NCBI RefSeq assembly: GCF_019039055.1
Contig: NZ_JAHOPB010000001.1
Coordinates: 1,178,001 to 1,242,000, forward strand
Reading direction: 5' to 3'
DNA length: 64,000 nucleotides
From: Reyranella humidisoli
GTDB taxonomy: Bacteria; Pseudomonadota; Alphaproteobacteria; Reyranellales; Reyranellaceae
The notes beneath the pieces are model-generated. The model did not search any database. It saw only the letters and a program-made list of their open reading frames with translations, and was not told the DNA's origin. Below are positions 1 to 9,348 of this stretch, piece after piece. The position numbers were made by a program, and so were the translations under genes. Within the stretch, counting starts at the first letter, position 1, and each line of letters begins with the position of its first letter.

Positions 1-1
1 G

Positions 2-604
2 CTGTTCCTCGAAGTGGTGATCGCGCCGGACGCGACGCCCGAGGCGCTGGCGATCCTCGCCACCAAGAAGAACGTGCGCGTGCTGCTGGCCGGCGCCCTG
101 CCCGATCCGACGACGGCGGGCATGACGCTCAAGAGCGTGGCCGGCGGCTATCTCTTCCAGACGCGCGACAACGGCCACCTGACGAAGGCCGACCTCAAGG
201 TCGTGACCAAGCGGTCGCCGACGGCGAAGGAACTCGACGACCTGCTGTTCGCGTTCACCGTCTGCAAGCACGTGAAGTCGAACGCCATCGTCTATGCCAA
301 GGACGGCGCCACGGTGGGCGTCGGCGCCGGCCAGATGAACCGCCGCGACAGCTCCCGCATCGCCGCCATCCGCGCCGCCGAATCGGGCGAGGCCGCGGGC
401 CTCAAGGTGAGCCCGGCGGTCGGCAGCGTCGTGGCGTCGGACGCCTTCTTCCCGTTCGCCGACGGGCTCCTGGCCGCCGCCGAAGCCGGCGCCACCGCGA
501 TCATCCAGCCGGGCGGCTCGATGCGCGACAAGGAAGTGATCGACGCGGCCGACGAAAAGGGCCTCGCGATGGTCTTCACCGGGATGCGGCACTTCCGGCA
601 TTAA
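2..604 (+). CDS. purH: PurH, AICAR transformylase/IMP cyclohydrolase (C-terminal part, 5' end outside window)
   Basis: Bifunctional enzyme of the last two steps of de novo IMP synthesis: formyl transfer to AICAR, then ring closure. Only the last ~200 residues lie here; the reading frame is open to the left edge. The visible part matches the end of the transformylase domain: [18 protein letters not shown], then [22 protein letters not shown], a glycine-rich [14 protein letters not shown] and the typical terminal FTGMRHFRH. The gene converges on purT, another purine gene, with an inverted repeat between them. Identity is secure; the start is not in the window. Confidence 0.96.
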   Translation: MFLEVVIAPDATPEALAILATKKNVRVLLAGALPDPTTAGMTLKSVAGGYLFQTRDNGHLTKADLKVVTKRSPTAKELDDLLFAFTVCKHVKSNAIVYAKDGATVGVGAGQMNRRDSSRIAAIRAAESGEAAGLKVSPAVGSVVASDAFFPFADGLLAAAEAGATAIIQPGGSMRDKEVIDAADEKGLAMVFTGMRHFRH

Positions 605-635
605 AGAACCTGTCGGCTCGACCGGAGCGCGCAGC

Positions 636-703
636 GCGGAGTGGAGAGACCTTCTCTCGACTTAAAGCCGGCAAATCGTGGAGAGAAGGTCTCTCCACTC
701 CGC
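636..703. repeat. Long inverted repeat between convergent purH and purT
   Basis: Two perfect 23-nt arms (636-658 and 681-703, containing GGAGAGACCTTCTCTC and its complement) flank a 22-nt loop. Weaker complementarity continues outward to about 612 and 729, and the right flank carries CTCGCTACGCTCGG. It lies exactly between two convergent genes, so it could end transcription from both sides, but no U-tract follows either arm. The form resembles a dispersed REP-like element more than a simple terminator. Confidence 0.7.
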
Positions 704-739
704 CTCGCTACGCTCGGCTTCGGTCGAGACGACGGGGTT

Positions 740-1930
740 TTATGAGACCTTGATCTGCTTCGCCGACGCCATCGCCTTGCGGCGGGCTTCCTTGACGGTG
801 CGGGCGGTCGCGAGCGCGACGGCCATGCGGCGGTGGCCCTTCACCTCGGGCTTGCCGAAGATGCGCACCGACGTTCCCGGTGCGGCCAGCGCCTTGGCGA
901 TGCCGGTGTAGGTCGGGTCCTTGAGAGTGCCGTCGCCGAGGACGGGCACCGAGGCGCCGGGCTGGCAGGTGATCTCGGGAATCGGCAGGCCGAGGATGGC
1001 GCGGACGTGCAGCTCCATCTCGCTCATGTTCTGCGACACCATCGTGACCATGCCGGTATCGTGCGGACGGGGCGACAGTTCGGAGAACCAGACCTTGTCG
1101 CCCTTCACAAACATCTCGACGCCGAACAGGCCGCGGCCTTTCGCGCCGCACAGTTCGTTCACGACCTTCTTCGCGATGTCGCGCGCCTTGCGCAGGGCGG
1201 TCTTCGACATGGCGTGCGGCTGCCAGCTTTCGCGATAGTCGCCGTCGACCTGGATGTGGCCGATCGGCTCGCAGAAGCCGAAGCCGCCGTCATGGCGCAC
1301 GGTGAGCAACGTGATCTCGTAGTCGAAGTCGATGGCGCCCTCGACAATGACAAGACCGGTGCTGGCGCGCGTGCCCTCCATCGCGGTCTTCCAGCTCCTG
1401 GCCACATCGGCGGGCTTGCGCGCGACGCTCTGGCCATGGCCGGACGACGACATGGTCGGCTTGATGAAGCAGGGAAAGCCCACCGCCGCCGCGCCTGCCT
1501 GCAGCTCCTCGAGGCTGCCGGCGAAGCGATAGGGCGAGGTCGGCAGCTTGAGCTTTTCGGCCGCCAGCTTGCGGATGCCGCGGCGGTCCATGGTGAGTTG
1601 GGCGGCACGCGCCGTCGGGATGACGGTCCAGCCCTCTTTCTCCAGCTCGACCAGCGTGTCGGTCGCGATGGCCTCGATCTCGGGCACGATGAAGTCGGGC
1701 TTCACCGTCTCGACGACATGGCGCATCGCTCCGCCGTCGCGCATGTCGAACACGTAGGCGCTGTTGGCGACCAGCATGGCCGGCGCGTCGGCATAGCGGT
1801 CGCAGGCGATGACCTCGATGCCGAAGCGCATCGCCTCGATGACCACTTCCTTCCCGAGTTCACCCGAGCCCAGCATCATGAGCTTGATCGCGGAGGGCTT
1901 GAGCGGCGTGCCGAATTTCTTGATCTTCAT
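740..1930 (-). CDS. purT: PurT, formate-dependent GAR transformylase
   Basis: ATP-grasp enzyme that makes formyl-GAR from GAR, formate and ATP, the folate-independent version of purine step three. The 396-residue length is normal. The N-terminus has the nucleotide-binding [16 protein letters not shown]. The ATP-grasp core follows with [14 protein letters not shown] (~155-168), and the metal-binding end [18 protein letters not shown] leads to the family motif [11 protein letters not shown]. The gene faces purH across an inverted repeat. It is transcribed alone or with the lipid kinase gene 39 bp upstream on the same strand. Confidence 0.95.
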   Translation of the reverse strand: MKIKKFGTPLKPSAIKLMMLGSGELGKEVVIEAMRFGIEVIACDRYADAPAMLVANSAYVFDMRDGGAMRHVVETVKPDFIVPEIEAIATDTLVELEKEGWTVIPTARAAQLTMDRRGIRKLAAEKLKLPTSPYRFAGSLEELQAGAAAVGFPCFIKPTMSSSGHGQSVARKPADVARSWKTAMEGTRASTGLVIVEGAIDFDYEITLLTVRHDGGFGFCEPIGHIQVDGDYRESWQPHAMSKTALRKARDIAKKVVNELCGAKGRGLFGVEMFVKGDKVWFSELSPRPHDTGMVTMVSQNMSEMELHVRAILGLPIPEITCQPGASVPVLGDGTLKDPTYTGIAKALAAPGTSVRIFGKPEVKGHRRMAVALATARTVKEARRKAMASAKQIKVS

Positions 1931-1969
1931 CCGGCGATAATAGCAGAAGCCCGACCGCCTCTGCGCCCT

Positions 1970-2911
1970 CTACGGGATCGGCTCGACCGCGCCCACGGCG
2001 AAGCCCCGCGGCAGGACCTCGACGTCGAGCGGCAATCGACCGATTGTTTCCCCGTCCAGATCGACCAGCGTGTCGACCTCGGACGCAAAGCGGAAGGATC
2101 GCCCGCGGCTCGTGCACACCTTCGGATGGCCGACATGCGAACCGTCGGCCAGCCGCGGCATCACGCCCAGCAGGGCGCCGAGCCGGGACACGTCGCCGAC
2201 CTCGACGAGATCGAGCATTCCGTCATCGAAGGCGGCGCCCGGTGCCAGGCGCAGGCCGCCGCCGCCGTTTTCGGTGTTGGCGATCAACGCGGTGAATAGA
2301 TTGCTGGTGCCCCTGTCGATCCCATCGACGGTAATTGCAACGCCACGGGAGCGGAAACCCAGGATGACGGCGGGCGCCATCAGCATGTAGGCGACGTCGC
2401 CGAACTTCTTGGCCCAGCGCGACTGCGACGTGCGCTGGCTGACCAGAGCGGCGGCACCAATCGCCGCCATCAGATAGCCGAAGCGCTCGACCGGACGGCC
2501 CTCGGCGCCGATGCAGCGGACGCGTACCAGATCGATCGCCCGTCGCCCCGTCGCCGCCGCCGCGTCATAGGCCTTCGATGGATCGGCGCCATGGCCGAGT
2601 GCCCGGCAGAGTTCATTGGCCGTGCCCGCGGGAATCGGGCAGAGGACCGCTTCGGGCGCGAGAAGCTGGCCTGACGGATCGAGCAGGCCGTTCAGCGTCT
2701 CGTTCACGGTGCCGTCGCCGCCCACCGCCACGAACCGGCGGGCCCCGCTCATCAGAGCTGCCCGCGCGAGTTGCGTGGCGTGACCCGGCGCTTGCGTGAA
2801 CTGCGCCTCGAACGGCCCCAGCCGCTTCTCGAGTTCGGCCTTGATCGCCGGCCAGCGCAGCCCCGCGCCTCCCTTGTGGGCGAAACGGTTGACGATCACC
2901 GAGGTCTTCAT
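1970..2911 (-). CDS. Diacylglycerol/sphingosine kinase-family lipid kinase
   Basis: Soluble lipid kinase-like protein of 313 residues. The DAGK catalytic signature VAVGGDGTVNETLNG stands near residues 61-75, followed by PAGTANELCRALG and, in the C-terminal half, DDGMLDLVEV and DLDGE, which form the second domain. Such proteins phosphorylate diacylglycerol or related lipids, but the substrate cannot be read from sequence. It starts at an ATG and lies 39 bp upstream of purT, probably co-transcribed with it but without a functional link I can see. Confidence 0.85.
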   Translation of the reverse strand: MKTSVIVNRFAHKGGAGLRWPAIKAELEKRLGPFEAQFTQAPGHATQLARAALMSGARRFVAVGGDGTVNETLNGLLDPSGQLLAPEAVLCPIPAGTANELCRALGHGADPSKAYDAAAATGRRAIDLVRVRCIGAEGRPVERFGYLMAAIGAAALVSQRTSQSRWAKKFGDVAYMLMAPAVILGFRSRGVAITVDGIDRGTSNLFTALIANTENGGGGLRLAPGAAFDDGMLDLVEVGDVSRLGALLGVMPRLADGSHVGHPKVCTSRGRSFRFASEVDTLVDLDGETIGRLPLDVEVLPRGFAVGAVEPIP

Positions 2912-3050
2912 GGCTGAACATTAAGAGGGCACGGGCGCGCCACAGACAATGGGAGCGGGGAATGTTCTCGCTTTCCCGCTGTAAATTTGAGGGGATATCA
3001 GCGCCCTCGAACGCCGTTCCCCGAAGGCCTGTCGGTTACCTCGGCGGGAA

Positions 3051-3079
3051 TTGACACCAGTCCACGTGGCAACCACATG
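3051..3079 (+). promoter_or_regulatory. Possible sigma-70 promoter of the RND pump genes
   Basis: A perfect TTGACA stands at 3051-3056, ahead of the adaptor start at 3121. The region where a -10 box should lie (around 3074-3080, CACATGT) is poor, so only the -35 is convincing. No repressor gene adjoins the pump. Confidence 0.3.
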
Positions 3080-3120
3080 TCGACATCGCGACGCAGAATT
3101 GTTCGCGGGGGAGTTCCGAG

Positions 3121-4266
3121 TTGTCCGTAAGCCGTCGCCTGCTGGCCCTTGCCGGCCTTTCCCTCCTGTCGCTCTCCACCGCAGCCCTCGCCCAGGGCGG
3201 CCCCCCGGCCATGCCGGTCGGCGTTTCCGAGCCGGTTGCCAAGCGGGTGACCCAGTGGGACGAATATTCCGGCCGCTTCGAGGCCGTCGCTTCCGTGGAA
3301 GTACGCGCGCGCGTCTCGGGCTTCATCGACAAGATCGATTTCCGCGACGGCCAGATCGTCAAGATCGGCGATCCGCTCTTCACCATCGACAAGCGGCCCT
3401 ACGAGATCGCCGTCGATGTCGCCGACGCCGACGTCGCGCGCAACAAGGCCCAGGTCGACCTCGCGGAGCTGCAGGTCAATCGCGGTGCGTCCCTAATCGC
3501 CTCGCGCACCATCACCGAGGCCGAACAGGATTCGCGCAAGTCGACGCTCGCCGTTGCCCGCGCCCAGCTCAAGTCGGCCGAGGCCGCGCTGCGCAACGCC
3601 CAGCTCAACCTCGAATGGACGAACGTCACGGCGCCAATCGCGGGCCGCATCTCGGACCGCAAGGTCGATGCCGGCAACCTGATCTCAGGTGGGCAGACCG
3701 GCGCCACGCTGCTCGCCACGATCGTGACGCTCGATCCCATCCGCTTCGTCTTCGACATCTCGGAGGCCGACCATCTCCGCTACAGCCGCCTGATCCTGTC
3801 GGGGGCGCTCGCCTCCTCGCGCGACGGCGCCAATCCCGTCCGCATCCGGCTTTCCGACGAGACCGAGTGGAAGCGCACCGGCAAGGTCGACTTCGTCGAC
3901 AACGCGATGACCGCCCGCTCGGGCACGATCCGCGTTCGCGCCCTCGTCGACAACAAGGACCAGCTCCTGACACCCGGCATCTTCGGCCGCCTCCAGCTCT
4001 TCGGCGGTGAGTATGACGCGCTGCTGATTCCCGACTCGGCCATCATCTCCGACCAGGCGCGCAAGATCGTGTTCGTCGTCGGCCCGGGCGACGTCGTCCA
4101 GGCCAAGCCGGTGACCCTGGGCACGCTGGTCGACGGTCTGCGCGTGATCCGCTCCGGCCTCGCGCCCACCGACAAGGTCGTGCTCGACGGCCTCGCCAAT
4201 CCCATGGTCCGGCCGGGCGCCAAGGTCGTGCCCCAGAAGGCCGAGATCACCGCCAAGGCCGGGTAA
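3121..4266 (+). CDS. RND efflux periplasmic adaptor (HlyD/MexE-like)
   Basis: Membrane-fusion protein that links an inner-membrane RND pump to an outer-membrane channel. A signal peptide is clear (hydrophobic LLALAGLSLLSLSTAALAQ, cleavage near residue 25). A lipoyl-type half follows (VEVRARVSGFIDKIDFRDGQ...), then an alpha-helical hairpin rich in Ala, Glu and Gln, then the second lipoyl half (NVTAPIAGRISDRKVDAGNLI) and beta-barrel segments. The start is a TTG with a purine-rich ribosome site (GGGGGAG) just upstream. The pump permease follows 9 bp later. No outer-membrane channel gene is adjacent. Confidence 0.92.
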   Translation: MSVSRRLLALAGLSLLSLSTAALAQGGPPAMPVGVSEPVAKRVTQWDEYSGRFEAVASVEVRARVSGFIDKIDFRDGQIVKIGDPLFTIDKRPYEIAVDVADADVARNKAQVDLAELQVNRGASLIASRTITEAEQDSRKSTLAVARAQLKSAEAALRNAQLNLEWTNVTAPIAGRISDRKVDAGNLISGGQTGATLLATIVTLDPIRFVFDISEADHLRYSRLILSGALASSRDGANPVRIRLSDETEWKRTGKVDFVDNAMTARSGTIRVRALVDNKDQLLTPGIFGRLQLFGGEYDALLIPDSAIISDQARKIVFVVGPGDVVQAKPVTLGTLVDGLRVIRSGLAPTDKVVLDGLANPMVRPGAKVVPQKAEITAKAG

Positions 4267-4275
4267 GGGCCGGTC

Positions 4276-7200
4276 ATGCGTTTTTCCCATTTCTTCATCG
4301 ACCGGCCGATCTTCGCGTCGGTTCTCTCGGTCATCATCGTGATCGTGGGCTTCATCGCCCAGCGCGGCCTGCCCGTGGCGGAATATCCCGAGATCGCGCC
4401 GCCGACCGTCAACATCACCGCGACCTATCCCGGCGCGTCCGCCGAGGTGATCGCCGAGACGGTCGCCACGCCGATCGAGCTCGAGGTCAACGGCGTCGAC
4501 GACATGCTCTACATCCAGTCGCAGTCGACCGGTGACGGCCGCCTGTCGATCAACGTCGTGTTCAAGCCGGGGGTCGACATCGACCAGGCCCAGGTGCTCG
4601 TGCAGAACCGCGTCGCGGTCGCCCAGCCGCGCCTGCCCGAGGACGTGCAGCGCCTCGGCATCGTCGTCCGCAAGGCCTCGCCCGACCTGATGATGGTCGT
4701 TCACATGGTCTCGCCGGACGGCAGCCGCGACCAGCAGTACATCTCCAACTACGCCACGCTCTACGTGAAGGACGTGCTGACCCGCGTCGACGGCGTCGGC
4801 AACGTGTTGGTGTTCGGCGGCCGCGACTACTCGATGCGCATCTGGCTCGACCCGGCCCGAGTCGCCGCGCGCAACCTGACGGCCGGCGAGGTCGTGCTGG
4901 CGCTGCGGGCAGCAAACCTCCAGGTGGCCGCGGGTGCGGTCAACCAGGCGCCGGCGGTGTCGCCGGGCGGGTTCACCCTGTCGGTGCGCACGCTGGGCCG
5001 GCTGAGCTCGCCCGACCAGTTCGAGAACATCGTGATCCGCGCCGAGACGGACGGGTCGGTGACACGCCTCCGCGACATCGCCCGCGTCGAGCTGGGCGCG
5101 CAGGACTACACGCTGAACGCCTACCTCAACAACAAGACGGCCACCGCGCTCGGCATCTTCCAGCGCCCCGGATCCAACGCGCTCTCGACCTCGGACGCGA
5201 TCATCGCGGAGATGGAGCGGCTCAAGAAGAGCTTCCCGGCCGGTCTCGACTACACGATCGTCTATAATCCCACGACCTTCATCCAGGCCTCCGTCGACGC
5301 CGTCATCACCACGCTGTTCGAGGCCGTGATCCTCGTCGTCATCGTGGTGATCCTGTTCCTGCAGACCTGGCGCGCGGCGATCATCCCGATTCTCGCCATC
5401 CCGGTCTCGCTGATCGGGTCGTTCGCCGTGATGGCTGCAGTTGGCATCTCCTTCAACACGCTGTCGCTGTTCGGCCTGGTGCTGGCGATCGGCATCGTGG
5501 TCGACGACGCCATCGTCGTGGTCGAGAATATCGAGCGCTACCTGGCGCAGGGCATGTCGCCCAAGGAGGCGGCACACAAGACGATGGACGAGGTCGGCGG
5601 CGCGCTGATCGCGATCTCGCTGGTCCTGATCGCGGTGTTCCTGCCGACCGCCTTCATCACCGGCCTGCAGGGCACCTTCTACAAGCAGTTCGCCATCACC
5701 ATCGCCGCCTCGACCGCGATCTCGGCCTTCGTGTCGCTGACGCTCTCGCCCGCGATGGCGGCGCTGCTGCTGAAGTCGCACGCCCTGTCGCATGTGGAGA
5801 AGGCGAGGCCTGGCCTGATGGATCGGCTGGCCTGGCCGGTCCACTGGTTCTTCCGCTGGTTCAACCGCGGCTTCGACGCGCTGTCGAACTTCTACGGCCG
5901 CATGACGGCGCGGCTGATCCGCATGGGCTTCATCATGCTGGTGATCTATGCCGGCCTGCTGGCGCTCACCCAGAACCGCCTCGCCTCGACCCCGACCGGG
6001 CTGGTGCCGCAGCTCGACCGCTCCTACCTGATCGCGGCGATGCAGCTTCCCGCCGGCTCGACGCTCGAACGCTCGGACGCGCTGGTACGCAAGGCGAGCG
6101 AGATCATCATCTCGCGCCCGGGTGTCGCGAACGCCGTCTCATTCGTCGGCTTCGACGGCGCGACCTTCACCAACGCGCCGAACACGGGCGTGATTTTCGT
6201 GACCCTGAAACCCTTCAAGGAACGGCCGGGCATTACCAAGGACATGATCCTGGCCGACCTGCGCGGGCAGATGTTCGCGTTGCGCGAGGCCTTCGTGTTC
6301 GTCCTCGAGCCGCCCTCCGTGCCGGGCATCGGCACCGGCGGCGGCCTCAAGGGCTACGTGCAGGACCGCGCCGCGCGTGGGCTGACGGCGCTGGAGGGCG
6401 CCACCTGGGCGCTCGCCGGCGCGGCCGGACAGGCGCCGGGCCTGACGCAGGCCTTCACGCTCTACAATACGCGCACGCCGCAGATCTTCGCCGACATCGA
6501 CCGGACCAAGGCCGAGCAACTGGGCGTGCCGATCGCGCGCGTGTTCGAGACGCTGTCGGCCTACATGGGCTCGGCCTACGTCAACGACTTCAACATCCTC
6601 GGCCGCACCTACCGGGTCACCGTGCAGGCCGACGATCCCTATCGCCTCACCCTGCGCGACGTCGAGAACCTCAAGACGCGCAGTGTCTCGGGCGAGATGG
6701 TGCCGATCGGCGCCGTCGCGACCTTCGAGGACATCACCGGCCCCTACCGCGTGGCGCGCTACAACCTCTATCCGGCGGCCGAGGTGCAGGTCGCCCTGCA
6801 GCGCGGCTACTCCTCGGGGCAGGGCATCGCCACGATGGAAGCGCTGGCGGAGAAGGTTCTGCCGTCGGGCTTCGGCTTCGAATGGACCGAGATCGCGCTG
6901 CAGGAGAAGCTGGCCGGCAACACCGCGATCCTGGCCTTCGGCTTGGCCGTGCTGTTCGTGTTCCTGCTGCTAGCGGCACTCTACGAGAGCTGGCTGCTGC
7001 CGCTGGCCGTCATCCTGATCGTGCCGATGTGCATCCTCGCGGCCATGATCGGCGTGAACATCCGCGGCCTCGACCGCAACGTCCTGGTCGAGATCGGGCT
7101 GGTGGTGCTGGTTGGTCTCGCGGCCAAGAACGCCATCCTGATCGTGGAGTTCGCCAAGCAGGCGCACGAAGCGGGCATGACCCGCTTCGACGCGGCGGTC

Positions 7201-7461
7201 ACCGCGTCCAAGACGCGCCTGCGTCCCATCCTGATGACCTCGCTGGCCTTCATCCTGGGCGTGGTGCCACTGGTCATCAGCACCGGCGCCGGCGCGGAGA
7301 TGCGCCAGTCGCTGGGCACCGCGGTGTTCTCCGGCATGCTGGGCGTGACGATCTTCGGCCTGATCTTCACGCCGGTCTTCTATGTGCTGAGCGTCGGCCT
7401 GGCAGAGCTGCGCTTCAAGTGGCGCAAGCAGGACATCAAGCCGGAGTTCAAGCCGGAATAG
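4276..7461 (+). CDS. RND multidrug efflux permease (AcrB/MexF-like, HAE1 type)
   Basis: Proton-driven inner-membrane pump of 1061 residues, the usual size, starting MRFSHFFIDRPIFASVLS as in the HAE1 family. The proton-relay aspartate pair is in LAIGIVVDDAIVVVENIER near residue 408. A second transmembrane block with VLVGLAAKNAILIVEFAK and TSLAFILGVVPL is in the C-terminal half. It forms an operon with the adaptor upstream. Its last 14 nt overlap the end of the convergent MFS gene. Substrates cannot be inferred; the closest family members export hydrophobic antibiotics and solvents. Confidence 0.95.
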   Translation: MRFSHFFIDRPIFASVLSVIIVIVGFIAQRGLPVAEYPEIAPPTVNITATYPGASAEVIAETVATPIELEVNGVDDMLYIQSQSTGDGRLSINVVFKPGVDIDQAQVLVQNRVAVAQPRLPEDVQRLGIVVRKASPDLMMVVHMVSPDGSRDQQYISNYATLYVKDVLTRVDGVGNVLVFGGRDYSMRIWLDPARVAARNLTAGEVVLALRAANLQVAAGAVNQAPAVSPGGFTLSVRTLGRLSSPDQFENIVIRAETDGSVTRLRDIARVELGAQDYTLNAYLNNKTATALGIFQRPGSNALSTSDAIIAEMERLKKSFPAGLDYTIVYNPTTFIQASVDAVITTLFEAVILVVIVVILFLQTWRAAIIPILAIPVSLIGSFAVMAAVGISFNTLSLFGLVLAIGIVVDDAIVVVENIERYLAQGMSPKEAAHKTMDEVGGALIAISLVLIAVFLPTAFITGLQGTFYKQFAITIAASTAISAFVSLTLSPAMAALLLKSHALSHVEKARPGLMDRLAWPVHWFFRWFNRGFDALSNFYGRMTARLIRMGFIMLVIYAGLLALTQNRLASTPTGLVPQLDRSYLIAAMQLPAGSTLERSDALVRKASEIIISRPGVANAVSFVGFDGATFTNAPNTGVIFVTLKPFKERPGITKDMILADLRGQMFALREAFVFVLEPPSVPGIGTGGGLKGYVQDRAARGLTALEGATWALAGAAGQAPGLTQAFTLYNTRTPQIFADIDRTKAEQLGVPIARVFETLSAYMGSAYVNDFNILGRTYRVTVQADDPYRLTLRDVENLKTRSVSGEMVPIGAVATFEDITGPYRVARYNLYPAAEVQVALQRGYSSGQGIATMEALAEKVLPSGFGFEWTEIALQEKLAGNTAILAFGLAVLFVFLLLAALYESWLLPLAVILIVPMCILAAMIGVNIRGLDRNVLVEIGLVVLVGLAAKNAILIVEFAKQAHEAGMTRFDAAVTASKTRLRPILMTSLAFILGVVPLVISTGAGAEMRQSLGTAVFSGMLGVTIFGLIFTPVFYVLSVGLAELRFKWRKQDIKPEFKPE

Positions 7462-8680
7462 GTCTCGGCGCGGGTGGCGGGCGCATCAGGGCGAACGTCA
7501 CCTGCACCAGACCGGCGGTGAGGCCCAGCGCGACGCCGAGGCGCCAGGCGAGGTCGTAGGAGCCCAGCGCGTCGAACAGCAGGCCCCCGCCCAGGGCGCC
7601 CGCGAAGCTGCCGACCTGGTGGCTCATGAAGGCGACGCCTTGGATCATCGCCTGCCAGCGCAGGCCGAACATCTCGACCACCGATCCAGCGACCAGCGGG
7701 CCGACGCCCAGCCACAGGAACCCCATGGCCGAGGCGAAGACCAGGGTGCTGGCCGGCGTCGGCGGCATCACGAAGTAGCAGGCGAGCACGATCGAGCGGG
7801 CGATGTAGATGCCGCCCAGCAGGCCGAGCTTCGACCAGTGGCCGCCGGCCCAGCCGAAGAACAGGCTGCCGAAGACGTTGAACAGCGCGATGGCTCCCAG
7901 CGCGCCGGCGCTGAGCGACGGATCCATGCCGCAGATCGCGAGATAGGACGGCAGGTGCGTGGTGATGAACAGAAGCTGCATGCCGCAGACGAAGTAGGCG
8001 GCCGTCATCACCAGGAACGATGGATTGCGCAGCGCCGCCGCGAGCGCAACGCGCGGCGAAGCGGCGCTGATGTCTCCCGTCGCGGGCGTCGGCGGACTCA
8101 ATCGATCGACGCGGCCCGCGATCCAGGCGGCCGGCAGCATGAACACGACGAGGGCCAGGAAGCCGAGCAGCCCGGCGCGCCAGCCATGCTCGGTCGTGAG
8201 CAGCTGGCCGAGTGGCGCCGACAGCAGTGCGCCCAGCGAGCCGGTGGCGGTGATGGCGCCCAGCACGAGGCTGCGCAGCTTCGCCGGCACCGAACGCGCG
8301 CCCACGGCGAGCGAGATCGCGGAGGCCGTGCAGGCCAGTGCCACGCCGATCAGCACGCCGCCGCCCAGCATCACGCCGGTCATGCCGCCGGCCATCGCGA
8401 ACAGGGCGAGCCCGGCCACGTAGAGCGCGGCCCCGGCCGTCATGATCGGCCGGAACCCCCACCGCACCGCCAGCGCGCCCGCAACCGGCTGCAGGAAGCC
8501 CCAGGCGAGGTTCTGGACCGACATGGCCAGGGCGAAATCGGAGACGGTCAGTGCGATGTCGCGGGTCAGCGGCTGCATGACGAGGCCGAAACTCTGGCGC
8601 ACGCCCATGCCGAGGCTCAGCATGACCGAGGCCCCGATCAGGATCGGCATGACCGGCCGCAATTCCTTTAGGATGGCCAC
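7448..8680 (-). CDS. MFS transporter, 12-helix
   Basis: Major facilitator of 410 residues with about twelve hydrophobic segments and the layout of the oxalate/formate antiporter-like and monocarboxylate subgroup (GVRQSFGLVMQPL near the N-terminus, WGFLQPVAGALAVRWGFRP as the loop 2-3 region). The substrate is unknown. It diverges from a TetR gene across 70 bp that hold a perfect operator-like palindrome, so it is the probable target of that repressor. Its stop codon lies inside the end of the RND permease gene. Confidence 0.85.
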   Translation of the reverse strand: MAILKELRPVMPILIGASVMLSLGMGVRQSFGLVMQPLTRDIALTVSDFALAMSVQNLAWGFLQPVAGALAVRWGFRPIMTAGAALYVAGLALFAMAGGMTGVMLGGGVLIGVALACTASAISLAVGARSVPAKLRSLVLGAITATGSLGALLSAPLGQLLTTEHGWRAGLLGFLALVVFMLPAAWIAGRVDRLSPPTPATGDISAASPRVALAAALRNPSFLVMTAAYFVCGMQLLFITTHLPSYLAICGMDPSLSAGALGAIALFNVFGSLFFGWAGGHWSKLGLLGGIYIARSIVLACYFVMPPTPASTLVFASAMGFLWLGVGPLVAGSVVEMFGLRWQAMIQGVAFMSHQVGSFAGALGGGLLFDALGSYDLAWRLGVALGLTAGLVQVTFALMRPPPAPRPIPA

Positions 8681-8699
8681 GGCGCGCCTCCATCTTGAT

Positions 8700-8715
8700 T
8701 ACACAGACCTGTGTA
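8700..8715. promoter_or_regulatory. TetR-type operator palindrome
   Basis: TACACAG-AC-CTGTGTA is a perfect 7-bp inverted repeat with a 2-bp spacer. It sits between the divergent MFS (start 8680) and TetR (start 8751) genes. Size, symmetry and place fit a TetR-family operator that controls both genes. Confidence 0.6.
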
Positions 8716-8750
8716 CCTTAAGGTCGGCACCGGAAGAGGGTCAAGGCATC

Positions 8751-9326
8751 ATGGCGAGAGCGGGCAGCAGGGCAGCGATGCAGGAACGCATCCTCGAGAC
8801 GGCGGACCGGCTGTTCTACGGCCAGGGTATCCGCGCCGTGGGCGTCGACACGATCGCGGCCGAGATCGGCATCAGCAAACGCACGCTCTACAATCACTTC
8901 CCGTCGAAGGACGACCTGATCGTCGCCTATCTCTCGCGGCGGCTGCGGCCCGCGCCGCCATCGGACCGGCCGCCGATGGAGCAGATCCTGGGCGCCTTCG
9001 ACCGGCTGGAGCGGACCATCGCCACGGGCGTGTTCCGCGGCTGTCCCTTCGTGAATGCCGTCGCCGAGCTCAAGGAGCCGGCCCATGCCGCCAACAAGAT
9101 CGCGCTTGCGTTCAAGGAGCAGCGGCGGGTCTGGTTTCAGGAGCTTCTGGGACGGCTCGGCATCAAGGAGACGGAATCGCTGTCGATGCAGCTCCAGATC
9201 CTGATCGACGGCGCCATCGCCGCCGCCATCGTGCGCGGCGATCCGAAGGTCGCGGCGGCCGCGCGTGAAGCGGCGACGGTATTGTTGAAGGTTGCGGGCG
9301 CCCCTCTATTCAAAAAGCAGCGTTAG
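8751..9326 (+). CDS. TetR/AcrR-family transcriptional regulator
   Basis: DNA-binding repressor of 191 residues. The N-terminal helix-turn-helix is standard: ILETADRLFYGQGIRAVGVDTIAAEIGISKRTLYNHFPSK, residues ~13-52. The C-terminal ligand domain is diverse, with a TetR_C-like FRGCPFVNAVAEL. The frame stays open far upstream, but the ATG at 8751 puts the start directly at the conserved domain and leaves the operator outside the gene. It probably represses the divergent MFS transporter and itself. Confidence 0.88.
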   Translation: MARAGSRAAMQERILETADRLFYGQGIRAVGVDTIAAEIGISKRTLYNHFPSKDDLIVAYLSRRLRPAPPSDRPPMEQILGAFDRLERTIATGVFRGCPFVNAVAELKEPAHAANKIALAFKEQRRVWFQELLGRLGIKETESLSMQLQILIDGAIAAAIVRGDPKVAAAAREAATVLLKVAGAPLFKKQR

Positions 9327-9348
9327 CCTTGGCGCGCGCTTCGAAAGG

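Noticed and set aside
3685-5844. Very long open frame antisense to the RND genes (~719 codons)
   Set aside because: The plus-strand genes here match known families along their full length. The antisense product is Arg/His/Asp/Gly repetitive, as expected from the complement of high-GC codons.
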